Assembly: GCF_030848805.1 (NCBI RefSeq)
Contig: NC_092365.1
Coordinates: 17,847,049 to 17,911,048 of the forward strand
From: Temnothorax longispinosus
Taxonomy: Eukaryota; Arthropoda; Insecta; Hymenoptera; Formicidae
DNA length: 64,000 nucleotides
Direction of reading: 5' to 3'
Shown: one piece after another, positions 13,614-26,459 of the stretch
How positions within the stretch are numbered: the stretch's first letter is position 1
Layout: each line of letters starts with the position of its first letter
Notes under the pieces: generated by a model
The model's input: only the letters and a program-made list of their open reading frames with translations
The model's database searches: none
Told to the model about the DNA's origin: nothing
Made by a program: the position numbers and the translations under genes

Positions 13614-15993
13614 GACGTAAGGTGATGAGAATTACGAGAACGACGACCGACGATGGTTCTGCCCCTTCGCAAAAGGAATTAATCTGCGAGCCATGGAATT
13701 GTGTTCGTCGATCCGACAGTGAGTGATAAGCGAGAGAAGCACTCACACAAGAAGTCTCGCAATCGAAAAACACGGGGGAAACGATTCTCAGACAACGACG
13801 ACCAGGACTGATGAAAGAACTAACTCTTCCGTTTAATTAGCCAGATCAACGTTCTTAGCAGCACGTCGAGGAAAGATCGAAAGGGAAGCGAACACTTGGA
13901 CGCTTTTACAGGGTAAGATCGTAGGGAAGCGAACACTTAGACGCGTGGCATGGTAGAAACGGGGTGGAAGGAGGGAAGGGAGTCTGATCCGTTAATGCGA
14001 GCGAATGTTACCCGAGATAACCGCTGCGGATTTTTACGGAAAGACGCTTACGAATGTATTTTTTATGACCCCTTTATCCGTTGCTAACGTGCGAGAAGTT
14101 CGGGTGTGAAACGTGCTCTTTGGTTGGATTAAATATATAGCATTATCCGGATAATTTTAATTCTCAGACAGCAAAACACTTAAGTACGGTTTATTCTAAG
14201 CTATCCTACAATTATGTTTATTTTTATTATAAAATAAACTTTCGTTCACATAAATTATTTGTTTTATTAGAATATTAATGAGATGAAACAAACATGGAAA
14301 TAAACGAATAATAAATAAATAAATGTGAAATAATAAATAGAAAAATTAAGTGACTGACACTTGATTATTGAACAAAATACCAAAAAAAAAAAATAGAAAA
14401 ATAGGCATCGCGCTGTCTGAGAGTTAAAAATACGAGGGAGAGATTTTTATTATTCGAAGAGCGAATGATTATTTCTTTCTTTTTGTGAAATTAATAGGTA
14501 ACTTGGGGTAATTTTATAACGTTAGCGTCAAAAGCCTTATATATGCAGGGTGTCTATCTGAAATGAGCTGTCACTGTCGTTGACAACGGGTAAGAGCCCG
14601 CAGAATTTAATCGCTGTCGTGCGAATTGCAATCTTGATATGCATATATGTATATCTCGTAACGACAGTGACGACTCAGTTAAAGTGAACATCCGTTACGT
14701 TGCCATTGTAATACGTCTTCATCGATGAATCACACGAACTTTCCGAGCAATTGTGCGATCGTACCCAAATGCAGACAAATAATTAGCATACTAATTTGTA
14801 TGTAAGAGATAAGACGATAATATCTTTGTTTATTGTGATGTAAGAGAGCGAATCGATATTATACTTGGCATCATAGCGAGCGTTATCACGTCATATCCGA
14901 AATAAAATCCATATCTGTAGCACATATAATAGCATACCACACTTTAGGGAAATATTTATAGATCACTTCGGTTATTTTATGTATTTTTTTAAATTACTTG
15001 TAGACACAAATACTGTACCTTAATATATGTCGGCAATGAAGCAAGACCACGTTATAGGTATAGCATAAGTGGTTAAACGCGAGGGATGACCGATGTATCG
15101 CTTTTTAAATAAAACGCGTTAATTAAATTTAACCCGGCTTTGCCAATTTTTGTATAAGATATGCTCAGCTACCATCAAAGAGAATTGCATACGTGCATTT
15201 CATATTGATACATGTATATGATGGAGTAGATATATATGTATGTTATGTATAAAAACACAAGAAAAATTGACACAGCAAATGATCTTATAATTTCTGGCAA
15301 TACTACAAAGATCACTTAGTTAATGTTCCTCGCAAAACTATGAACCATATCTTGCTCTGTAATTAAGACGACCATGTAAAGCGATATCAATGTTCAACTC
15401 ATTGTCAGTCAGAGAGTATTAAAGTTGACAGAAGGGATAAAGCGATTTGACGATCTTAAATAATGCTGCAATGTCCATCAATACGGAGTACAAGTCTTAG
15501 TTACATCGCGTGGTTTACTGTCGCAGAAAAGGTAGCATATCCCACACAGAGCAAAAATATGATAAATGTACCTATCTAATGAACCCTGTATATCACAGAA
15601 TGCTCAATATAATAACTTTACAATAACTATATTAAAAGAATGTTGTTGTTTATAGGAAGGAAAAATATATATGAGAATACAATGAGAAAATGTGCTCAAA
15701 TTGGATGATATAGCTTTGGGGGGGGATAAAAAAAAACGTGTTGACAAATAAGAAAAAAAAACTATCGTGCATTTACCAGTGACGTTCGTTTTGACTTTAA
15801 GTCTAGCTTAAACGAGTGTATTTTTTAATGTATTATTGAAACGGCAAATATAGCTGTTTATCGAACAAACGGATATCAAAACTGCTTTTTATTTTCTCAC
15901 ATCTCGGACACATCTTAGATACATAAATATATTAAGATATAATTTTGGAATACACACCAAATGCCATTGGCCAGGATGACCCATGTAGGAATG
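13614..15993. other. Convergent intergenic stretch with 3' UTRs of the Ig gene (+) and kish (-)
   Basis: No further coding sequence is seen. The two genes point at each other across it. The plus-strand AATAAA at 14233-14238 and a cluster of AATAAA near 14310-14325 are candidate polyadenylation signals for the Ig gene. The remainder is AT-rich with short homopolymer runs (G and A runs near 15719-15760). Confidence 0.6.
15888..15893 (-). terminator. Candidate polyadenylation signal of kish
   Basis: AATAAA on the minus strand, about 100 bases past the kish stop codon, the expected distance for a short 3' UTR. No transcript support is available. Confidence 0.4.
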
Positions 15994-16622
15994 TTACGAC
16001 CAAAATAAAATACTAAAGGCCATACAGACGCAGCAAAAAGCTACATATGGGCTTTTTCTTTCACCAATCCTAGCACATTTCCAAAAAGTACCCTGAAAAC
16101 TAAAATTAAGAATTTATTAGATATATACAGAGTATGTATATCACATATACATAAATTTTTACGATGCTTAATGAAAGCGTTTACGTACCCAACCTTTCCC
16201 AGGCGTTTGTCAAACAAGTTTGGCGCCAGCGATCTGACATAGGTACAGGTGCATATTAGCAACAATATTACAGTCAGCAGGCTCTGAAAATTAAATATGG
16301 CAGACTGCCAAAAAAAAAAGAATACGTTAGTATGTTTAAATAAACTTTCATCTCTGAAATGTAAAGTTTAAAATGTTGCTCAAATGCGTGTCACGCAATA
16401 ACGTAATGTCTTATCTATTAAATTAATAGCAACGGAATCTTAATTACTATCTACTCCTTCGCGTCAACGGATATCTTTTCCGATAATAATAATCGCGCTA
16501 ATTCAAGTATCTAGCTTCAGTCATGTGGCCAAATTGTCGTACGTCAACGTCAACGACATTATAGGTTATACAATCCCAATCTCAAATGTCATTCACTATT
16601 CCGAAATGTGTATATTTACCAT
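15994..16622 (-). CDS. kish: Protein kish (TMEM167 family), complete, three exons
   Basis: On the minus strand the ATG (16622-16620) is the last codon of exon one and is followed directly by a GTAAAT donor. Exon two runs 16304-16189 and exon three 16099-15994, ending TAA. The product is 74 residues, where the human relative has 72. It starts MSAIFNFQSLLTVILLLICT and ends GTFWKCARIGERKSPYVAF then CCVCMAFSILFWS, which is the family pattern. Membrane segments lie at about residues 8-26 and 56-73. Kish is a small Golgi/early secretory membrane protein needed for constitutive secretion in fly cells. The exon two/three joint is the weak point. I chose donor GTACGT at 16188 and acceptor TTTTAG because they keep phase 2 and give KVGFQGTFWK, two residues longer than usual. 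The gene is tail-to-tail with the Ig gene and head-to-head with Sfmbt. Confidence 0.9.
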
Positions 16623-17120
16623 AATGTTGGGTCGCGCTCTACTTGAGAAACTGCAGGAGAATCAAGCTCGAGAAAAGCCACAAATAAATCGTTAAAGATT
16701 CTATCGTAAATTGAGTGACGTATTGTGCGACATCACTTTCGTACGGCGCACAACGCCACAACCACAACGGCGCGCAACTCGATGCGCGTTGCGCGTCAAA
16801 AGTCCCCTGCTTCCGGTTCGAACGTTTCAAACTATCGAGCGCATCTATTGGTTAAGCCCGATGTCCACGATGCAAGAACTGTGTCCAAGTTTCGATTTAA
16901 GCCAATCAACTTGCAGCTCTTACAGAAAAGTAGCAGTTTCATTGGCTTACGATAGCGATTACGGTTGCAGTCCACTTGACGCAACAAATGCTTCAAAGTA
17001 TTCCTTGATTGGTCAATCAGTAAAATTCTTTGTTCTGATTGGTCAATCAAACGCTTCGAACCATTTGTAGTGTCAAGTGGACCTCAGCCTACGACGAGCG
17101 TTACGACCGTTACGACGAGC
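16623..17120 (-). promoter_or_regulatory. Probable kish 5' UTR/promoter with repeated CCAAT boxes
   Basis: The sequence directly upstream of the kish start codon. It holds at least five CCAAT/ATTGG pentamers (near 16845, 16900, 16941, 17009 and 17038), two of them as the palindrome GATTGGTCAATC. It is CpG-richer in the first 200 bases. CCAAT boxes are NF-Y sites. Whether they act on kish is inference, and part of the cluster lies in a palindromic repeat. Confidence 0.45.
16970..17082. mobile_element. Short palindromic MITE-like element
   Basis: About 113 bases with imperfect inverted arms of about 50 bases. The ends are GTCCACTTGAC and its exact complement, followed inward by ACAAATG and by GATTGGTCAATCA on both arms. 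There is no coding potential. Confidence 0.7.
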
Positions 17121-18573
17121 TTACGGTGAACATACGTAGCCTAGGCTTTACGTTACCATACGAGAGCTTGTGCGGAGGCTCTTATTCGTTCATTCACTAT
17201 ATCGTTCGCCAAAAACTTCCAAATCCACATTTCCAGATTTTAAGCTCGATTTAAATTATTAGTCAGAATTTCATTATTAATCAGAATTTCTATGAAAATT
17301 TTAAGACTTTTTCAGAATTTTTCATAAATCTAAAATACGAGAAGTTCATAGAAAATATATATGAGAAATTTCTTTACATTTACTTTTTATCTTTTTCTAC
17401 TTATTGCTACAAGAATGAAAAGGATAACAAAATTAAACTAAAATTAAACTGCATTGATAGAAATGGTCATTAAAGATGGAAATATCGTTATTTACAATTA
17501 ATCTCTAGAAAGCGCACTCTTCTATTGGACGACGAGGTGTCGTACATTCGGCAATCTCTCAGCATTGGACAAGTCCGCCATTACAGCTTCTACTGATTCC
17601 ACCGGCAATTGCCCGCCCTGGCAAGGGAAGACGAAAATAGAGGGGGCGAAGCGAACGGCCTACCGCCGAATGTTTTGCCCTATTGTTCGCCGTTCGGGGA
17701 TGTCGCGAAAAACGATGGATTTCGACTGACTCCAATTCGGGCGAGGCGAAATCCAAGCGGTGGCGATGTGTTTTGCGCCTGTCGAGATGGGACTTGTGCA
17801 TTGCGACAAGCGTAGACTGCGGTAATACAGGTGGAAAACGTCGAGGAAACCCACGAACGACTCTTTGTCATGGACATGCAAGCTTCTAATGGTACGCACT
17901 TGGTTTCTTATACGGCACAATTCGCTCGCCGACCGGGCCGACGCGACGTTTGAAGTCTTCCTCTCGACGACAACGACGACGCGACGCTTCCCGGATCGGC
18001 CTTCGCGTTTACTCCGCGTTTACCGAACGCTCGCCCGGGAACGATCAAAGTTAAACGCGCGCGAGACACGCGACTGTACGTTAAGAGGGGTTAGATAAAA
18101 GTACGCTTCAAGATTTCCTAGCGTCGCTTCTCGAATATAAATGCTACCTGGAAATTTGCGCGAAATAGCGCGGCAAAAAAACGCAATCAGCGTGCAGCTC
18201 GTAATCCCGATAGCTCTCTCACGATTATGCATCGCGCGATAAGTGTATACTGGATGGAATCACGTTCCGCGGCCCGGAGATTGTAAATCGAAATTCTACG
18301 CGTGATAAGATCCGTCCAAAATACACGTCGACAACGTTCTAAATGTAGCTCGAATAATGTTTAATTGACGATAATGCTGTTCGTGCACAGCTTTCACATG
18401 GAGTATTGCTCCAGTAAAATCTGTCCTAAATTCTAAATTTGAAAAAAAAAATTTTTTTTTAAAGAAATAATATATATTGCACATTCTTTCCTATGAACAG
18501 AACTTACGAAAGAATATTTCTGCATTAATGATTCGGCTAAAAGTAACAATTGGTGAATCGTGTGAATGTAGGA
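17121..18573. promoter_or_regulatory. kish-Sfmbt intergenic region, CpG-rich 17.5-18.3 kb, probable Sfmbt 5' end
   Basis: 17.25-17.5 kb is AT-rich, and 17.52-18.30 kb is CpG-rich with open frames on both strands that share no recognisable protein. The Sfmbt coding start lies just downstream, so this block is the likely promoter and untranslated leader. A possible acceptor (TAG at 18569-18571) three bases before the start codon would allow a spliced leader. No TATA box or clear initiator stands out. Confidence 0.4.
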
Positions 18574-21500
18574 ATGGATATGCGTATGAATACAGTGTAT
18601 ACTCCCATCCCTGGATTTCCTGAACAACTAGGGATGGTATGGATGGGGGATATGATGATGGGCGAGCCTGCTCACGAACTCATGCTGGATCCTCGTCAAG
18701 GTGAAAGCCCATTTTTCTCACACGGTTCGAATCCCTATGAAGATCTCAGAAACCATCACATCGCTCCTACCACTATGGTACGCTACATACCGCAACAATT
18801 CTCAAACGAGTGTTCGGAACCCGACGAGGCAATGGAGGCTGTAGATGCCCATGAGATACAGCGAGTGAGTTCTGTCTTCGAAGAAGAGAGATGCAATCTA
18901 ATTTTCACGCGTGTATTCTTAATATTATGATTTCCCTATTTTTTTTTCAAGGATTATGATTCACAATCTGAAAGGCCGGAGATGAGTGAATATTTGACAT
19001 TAGAAGATTACATGGGTGATGAAGAACGAGAACAAATTGTGAGCAATGTGGCGACTCAGACCCAAGACAATCGCAATCGAAAAATTAAGCCCATTAAGCA
19101 TCCAGGACTTGTTTTGAAAACACCAATTGCTTATCAACCTCATACTGATCTAAATTTCATTCCTATTCGCAAAGATGGTATAGGTAAGTGTAATCTGCAA
19201 CAATTAGAACTACAATTAGTAAAAGAAGAAACAGAAAAGGACTTAACGAGACATGAAGTTGACTTGACCATCTATATCTTCCTATCGTAGAAAACTAAAG
19301 ACTTGAATTTTTATTTTATAGCTGTTTGTGAAAAATGTGGTGCTATTGGTGTAAAACATGCCTTTTATACAAAGGAGCGTAGATTTTGCAGTAGAGCGTG
19401 TGCACGTTCTTCAGAATACTCAACACCTACTGCTGACTCCACATATAGTCCATCCCATTCGACGGATCAGCCAATATCTGTGAGCCAAACGTCTTCTAAT
19501 GAAACAAAATCGACGGATGTAAGTTAATAATACTGAATCTACACTCAGAAAATGTGCGACAAGAAACAACACATTCTTATCCTACAAACGTTTCAATTTT
19601 CCAGGTTGTTGTAAAAGAAGAAGTAGATACCAAGGAATCTGTCGATCCAGAAAAGGACAAAGTTCAATTAGAGCCAGTAATGCCAGAGGATTTACCGATT
19701 AGAAGAAAGAGAACAGCGGAAATGGCAGGTTCTTACGATTGGACACTACAGTTTGTTGAACCTGGATTTTGCGCTGCACCAGTATCTTGTTTCAAACATG
19801 TTAGTTTCTTGTGTTTTGTCTTTTACATATGTAGTTTTGCAGATGTCTCGTTATATTATCATTTCTTTTTAGGCTCCTATATCAGAGATTTGGGACAATA
19901 TCACAGTGGGTATGAAAGTAGAGGTAGAAAATACCGACTGTGATGAAGTATGCGAGGCTTTCCCAGATTCGTTTTGGGTCGCGACTGTATTACGTATATG
20001 CGGATACAGAGCTCTGCTAAGGTATGAGGGTTTCGGGCACAATGCAGACAAAGATTTTTGGGTATCGCTTTGTTCTAACGACATACATCCCGTTGGTTGG
20101 TGTGCCACAATTGGAAAACCTCTTATTCCACCTAACAGTACGTAATCGAAATTATTTCTAACAGAATGAGACAATGCGCGACTGAAAAAAATTCGTTGAA
20201 AAAAAATCGTTTAATCTTAGAAAAGTGCGCATGGAAAAATTTGACATATTGAATTCTTTTTTCAGCGATCGCAAATAAGTACAAAGATTGGAAGGACTTT
20301 TTGATGAGGCGATTAACCGGTGCAAGGACTTTACCGACAAATTTCTATAGCAAAGTGAACGAAAGCATGAAATCTCGTTTTCGATGTGGTCTTCATTTAG
20401 AAGTAGTAGATAAAAACAGAATCTCGCAAGTCAAAGTGGCGACGATACAAAAGATAGTTGGTAAACGTTTGCACGTGAGATATTACGATTCGCCGCCGGA
20501 GGATAACGGGTTTTGGTGCCACGAAGACTCGCCCCTCATACACCCTGTTGGTTGGGCTAAGAAAGTGGGACAGACACTAGATGCGTATCCCGAGTACTTG
20601 GATCGTGTTTCTAAATCAAAATTATCCGAAGACGACGCAACGGAGAATCTTTTTTATGTGCCAAAGAGTCATCACATGCATCTCACATACACGTTTAAGG
20701 AAGGAATGAAAATAGAAGCTATCGATCCGCTCAATCTTTCGGCTATATGCGCGGCGACGATCATGCAAGTTTTGGAAAAGGATTACATTATGATTCGCAT
20801 TGACAGTTATGACGAAGACGCGAGCGGCGCTGACTGGTTTTGCTATCATTCGTGTTCGCCGTGCATTTTTCCAGTTGGCTTTTGTTCCCAACATGGTCTA
20901 CCTTTAACGCCGCCAAAGGGTTATGATCCTACCACATTTACATGGGATGCATATCTAACAGAGACCAATACTATACCTGCTCCTATCCAATTATTTAATC
21001 GGGTAATTTTTCTATATGTTTATGAATGCAGTTTGTAGTTCTTCCTTATAATTTGTAATAATGCTAAATAAACTTTTTATATATTTTTTAGGAAATTCCT
21101 CAACACGGATTTATTGAAGGAATGAGACTCGAAGCTGCTGATTTAATGGATCCTAGATTAGTTTGTGTTGCTACTATTACTAGGGTGATTGGCAGATTGC
21201 TACGAGTACATTTCGATGGTTGGGAAGATGAATATGATCAATGGTTAGACTGTCAAAGTCCAGATATTTATCCCGTTGGATGGTGTGATCTTGTCGACCA
21301 TAAATTGGAAGGGCCGCGTGTACTCGTAAAAAACACTAGTCCTACTGGTACATATCATTTATATATTTACGCATATATTATCCATATATGTATATTTTTT
21401 TGTATTTATGAGTATATTCTTGTAGTAAAATCACCAAGAGGCCTTAAACGTAAAGCTAAGAGAAGAATGAAGAAAGGTAGCAAGCTGTCTTGCTCCAAAA

Positions 21501-22187
21501 ATATACTACCTCGTCAGAGCGAACGTATTAGTATGGCTCGCGAACGCGGGCGAGAATTGGAACCTGCTCAAGGAACGAAAATTGAAAGAGAGCGTGATCT
21601 AGAAAGTTTACCGGAACAGAGGAGCAGAGAGCCGGAAACGGCGCAAGAGCCAGCTGGACCTGACCAAACTTTACCTAGTCCCACTACTGGACAAGGTCAA
21701 GCATTGAATGACACGCAAAGCGAAGTACAGAGCCCTCCACCACCCAAGGAAAGAACCGCTACGTCATACATTAATGCAAGTATCACGACACTTTGACAAA
21801 TATCTGAGATATACAATTAGAATTATTATAGACTATTCTGGTTTATTTGATCTGTAGGTTACTTCAGCAAGTACTAAATATATACCAAGGCTAGCAGATG
21901 GTGTGCAAAGAGGTTCGGAATCTGGTGATTTAGTGCCATCTGAGTGGAATGTCTTTGATGTTGCACAATTTCTTCGAGTTAATGATTGTGCGACGTATTG
22001 CGATAATTTCAGTAAACGTAAAATAGATGGAAAGACATTGCTGACTCTCACTAAGGACCAAATAATAGACCTAACGGGTATCAAACTTGGACCTTCTCTG
22101 AAAATTTTTGATTTAATTCAGCAATTAAAAATCAAAGTGAATCCAGCTCAGGAAAGGTTGAAACTAGGATTGAAGAAATTCTTATAA
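18574..22187 (+). CDS. Sfmbt: Polycomb protein Sfmbt: FCS zinc finger, four MBT repeats, SAM domain; complete
   Basis: Nine exons join in frame: 18574-18864, 18952-19183, 19322-19518, 19605-19799, 19873-20137, 20266-21002, 21092-21347, 21426-21779 and 21868-22187, giving 948 residues. An in-frame TAA at 18544 precedes the first ATG. The FCS zinc finger has C177xxC180 and C197xxxC201. The four MBT repeats span about 280-395, 400-505, 525-620 and 640-725, each ending in a P-V-G-W/F motif (HPVGWCA, HPVGWAK, FPVGFCS, YPVGWCD). Next come a Lys/Arg-rich basic patch and a polar, proline-containing linker. The C-terminal SAM domain (about 869-935) starts WNVFDVAQFLR. Sfmbt is the partner of Pho in PhoRC, which tethers Polycomb complexes to response elements. 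MBT pockets bind mono- and dimethyl-lysine, and the SAM domain contacts Scm. In the last intron the first AG (21857) leads to a stop, so the AG at 21867 is used. Confidence 0.95.
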
Positions 22188-22508
22188 CAAAACTAGTATG
22201 TAGTTAGCACTATAAATATAAAATAAGTTCCATCATTACGCAAATTAGACATGGATTTACAGGTAAGGCATGTGAAATAATGATAATTAAAGTCACCTCC
22301 ATCTCAATATGGTTGCATACGTTATTTGTTACGTACTTTACTAATGTACTGAAGAAATGTTAATATATAGATTCTTTATAGTCTAAAACAAATGCGTAAA
22401 ATTTAGATGCTGTATGATTTATTATGAGTTAAGAGATTTTTTTCCATTCTAGTGCAGTTTAATTTTTAATGCTTTTAATGCCTTTATTTATTGACAAATT
22501 TTTTAATG

Positions 22509-22514
22509 AATAAA
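22509..22514 (+). terminator. Candidate polyadenylation signal of Sfmbt
   Basis: AATAAA about 320 bases past the Sfmbt stop. Several variant signals lie nearer, so the true site is uncertain. Confidence 0.35.
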
Positions 22515-22581
22515 TATAACAATTTTTTAAAAATATTTTATATTTTATATTTTTATTTATTTTTATACATATTTAAACCTC

Positions 22582-22807
22582 TTAAGCCGGGCTCCAGACA
22601 TGTATCGTATCATGATATTTTCTTATTAAAATATGGATATGTTTATATAATGATAAGTCAAAGCCTTGTTTTCAGTCTATAAGATACGGGATACGAACAC
22701 GGATTGAAAACAAGGCCTTGGCGTATAATTTTTATTTACCAACATATCCGTATTTTCATATCTTGATACGATACGGTGATCTGATACATGTCTGGACCCG
22801 GCCTTAA
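22582..22807. mobile_element. Palindromic MITE-like element with TTAA ends
   Basis: About 226 bases forming an imperfect inverted repeat. The left end reads TTAAGCCGGGCTCCAGACAT and the right end is its near complement. An inner block, CAAGGCCTTGTTTTCA, pairs with its counterpart. TTAA at both ends recalls the TTAA target preference of piggyBac-type elements. There is no open frame. It lies about 400 bases past the Sfmbt stop. Confidence 0.8.
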
Positions 22808-25800
22808 ATTCTTTAAGGTTTAGCATTATAATTTAAAAAATAAAGTATTTAAATAATGGAATTAATATTTACTGATTTATGAAAATATTATTTTATAAAA
22901 ATAAACCTAAACTATACGTAAATCAGTATTACTTTCTTAAAGTAATTATTTAAACATTTTATTTTTGAAATATGTTAAACCTTTCACATATATATAAAAA
23001 TAAATATAAATATAAAATACATTAAATATTTTTAATAAAAGTAAAACAACAGAGAAAAATTGTTATAATCCAAACCGACACAAAAATTGTTATATTTATT
23101 AAAAATTAATACTTCTAAATATTATCTATAAATGCGTGTAATTTATCATACATTTATTTTATTTTTATCTACATATGTACATATATTTCATTAATTGTAA
23201 ACAATTTTGAAACTATAAACATTTTATTAATAAAAATAATTTTCTATATTCCGTATTCATTAATTTATGGCATTATGTAAGTCAAGCTGGCAATAGGAAA
23301 GTTTGATTAAAATAATGAAATTTTATTAAAATTAATTAATTGTAGTTAATTCAAAAAATCATTTTATGCTAATAGGAAAAATAATTATTCTTATAATAGG
23401 AAATGATGTGCGACTCCGTATAGAAGGGATCAACTGACAGGCTAGTCCTGAATTCAATTTTTTCATTTTGTATATGATTCATTCATAAGAGATTGTTTAA
23501 TTACAAACCATCAATTACAACATTGTATGGAGATGGAAATATTTCAAGCCAGAATTCTGTGTAAGGCAACATATGTTGCAATATTCTGATAATAAACAAG
23601 ATATTGTTTAATTTGGCTTCTAATAAACTAGATATTATTTTCATAAATTCTACACAAAAACTGCACTTTAGAATGGACTTCTCTTTTTAAAATAGACAGC
23701 ATCTAATTCTTTATAATGCCCATAGTATTGTAGAAAAAGATTGAAATTAACATTTTTTCACAGTGATGTCATACATTTTATATACATAATATATATATAT
23801 ATATATGTATATTTATACCTGATACACATGTGAAGAAAATTCGATATACATGTATTGCACCTATACATACTTATAAATACGTGACATATTTTCTGTAATA
23901 TGTTTTTGTACTGAAGTTGTTCTTCTAACCATAGCATTATTTGTAAATCCATGCTGCACTGCATTAAAAATACGGATGCATCAACCACATATAAATCGTT
24001 ATATAAAAATGAGTTTACTCGGTATTTGTTTAATAAAAATAACAGTTCAAGCGCTGTGCATTTTTATTTATGCGTCGACAGAGTAAATAAATGCAGATAT
24101 ATTAAAAAGAGAAAGCAACCGCAAAGTACAAAGAACATCTTTTTTTTTTATCAATCCAATACCGATCAATGTTAAACTCGTTAAGGAATACGACGCAATT
24201 TTTTTTACAGAGGAATAATACTTTTGTCTATTTTAATCAATCTCAATTCACTCTGCACGTATGGCGTAATATATATGAATAAAATTGTATATAACTGAAG
24301 AGAGAAAAGAAATTGAGATGTGTAAGTCTTGTATATATTATTATATGTAGCGCGATGTGTGTTAGCTTGAGCCATCTCCAGACCGTGACACAGGACGCTA
24401 CGCACCATGTAAAAATTATGCATGGCTTATGTATAAGTTATAAAGTGGCTGATGCATGCGTATGACATACATTGTATCCATATATCGTTTAATCACCTCT
24501 AAGGCGAATCAAAGCAGTCAGATGAAGTTAAAGGCTACCGGCACTTCGGATCTTAAACACCATTCACGCAGTAATGCGGTTACTCGCCAATTATTTATTC
24601 GACAGTTTTGAAATCTTCGAAACAGGACTTTCATTTTTTTTTGGTCTAATGTTTTTCGAGAAGGTTGTTTCATAAGAATGTCTCATGTATGAATGGCCAA
24701 TCAACACTGTAACTGTATTCCCCGTTTGCATCCACGAATCATCACAGAATTCTACCATGTTATGCAGAACGAAATTTGTATGTTCTAGATCGTTTTCGCG
24801 CATCAAATCGTTTAAGCTTCTGATCCTTGTTTATGACGAAATTTACCGCTAACTTTTCCGAGCCGCAGAATCAAATACACATGTCGCGATACATTACTGA
24901 ATTGATTAAACTTATGCCATCGAAGGATTATATTGTAAGGGCATTAAAGGGATTAAGGTTAAGCCTTAATTTATCGAATTCATTGCTCTTTTTATATCTC
25001 GACGAGAAACCACGTAAGTCTATTGCTCGTGCATTAAGATTTTTGTTTTTATATAAAATGTAGCGTTAAGGACTTGGTTTAGAAGAAAATTACTCGATAC
25101 CGATGCTTTTTTCCCGCGATCGTCTGAGATTATATATCGTGTGAAACACACGTATAAATTTATGCTTTAGTCGAGTAAGTAAGAATGACGCAACCGTAAG
25201 TACAAAAGAGCAATACCGACACTATGTTTTAAAAGCTCGTACCGTACCGTATGTGCTTAAATTGTAACTAACTCGAGATATCTGCGATAGCTATCTCAAT
25301 ACTTGAATCGGATTTGCGTTCTGTGTATCTCGATTTCGAATATTCGCCATTTTAATTTTAGACAATCGCAAATTTGGACGGGCGTAATTAGGGCGTAATT
25401 ATTACAGAAAACGGAAGCACGATCTCTCAGTAACACAGAATTTTCTATCTTTATCATTATCAACGCTTAGAGAAGACGAAAATGTGCTGTAAAGATATCT
25501 AGTAGTTACTATACATCTTACCCCTCTATGCCGTTATATTGTGACGTTGCATATCAGTTTCACTATTTGTACTCATCGCCTTTCTTATCGTGGCATTAGA
25601 CTTACGAGAGGATGTATAACATTCCACGTTTTCACGAATGAACAAGATTGTAGGCTATAGAGGGTTAAGAAAATAAAATGAATATTTGCCAGGAAAGATT
25701 ACAATTATTGCGGGACTTTATTCTTTTTCATTGGATTCAAATATCGTAGGTTTCTATTAAGTCGTAAATTTAATATTTACATAATTAAATACGTCACAGT

Positions 25801-26459
25801 TTTTTTTTTTAAATAAAAAAATCATTTTATATTTCATGATTTTAGTGATATACCATACGAGATAAAAGACTTCTCCGTAACGGATTCGTGAATCAAATGA
25901 GAAGCGCTAGAAGTTTAAATGTTTGTCATTTTCAATTTCTTGTCTTCCATTGAGAAAGTTAAACATGTCGCGAGAACATGTTTAACTGCCGATATAACAT
26001 GGACAATATTTCCTAAGATATTCCGAGTTAAATTGCAATACCACAAATTCGCGGTTGGTAAAGAACCATCGGGATATCGCATATATTCGATAATCTCATA
26101 AATACCCTAATAAATTAAATAACGAACCGAGTTTCGTTCCTGATTATACAGTCATAGGTGTAGAATTTTTTCAAATACGAAATATTGATCGGCAAAATTT
26201 CTACAAATACCTTTCGCCGGTAACGCAGATATTTAATATATCGTCTAGACGATAAATCTTACGTTATCAGTGGGACATAATTAATTAAGCTTCGTCCGCG
26301 GGATGTCGTGCCGGGTAATAATCGTTAATTGTAACAACGGCGCGCATTATAGGGAAGCCCGATTCATCGATTTGCCGTGCCTTCAGAACTCTACGGTACT
26401 ACGGTTCCTTCAATAAGTCGCGTCCATTAACGGCGGCAGAGAACCAAGAGTAACCAGAG
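22808..26459. other. AT-rich intergenic DNA between Sfmbt and the crp promoter
   Basis: A strongly AT-rich stretch with short AT microsatellites (for example near 23789-23810). The open frames are short and show no family motif. I see no gene, RNA or element that can be supported. Confidence 0.6.

Noticed and set aside
17559..18098. Overlapping open frames upstream of Sfmbt on both strands
   Set aside because: CpG-rich composition, no family similarity and mutually overlapping. More likely leader or promoter sequence.
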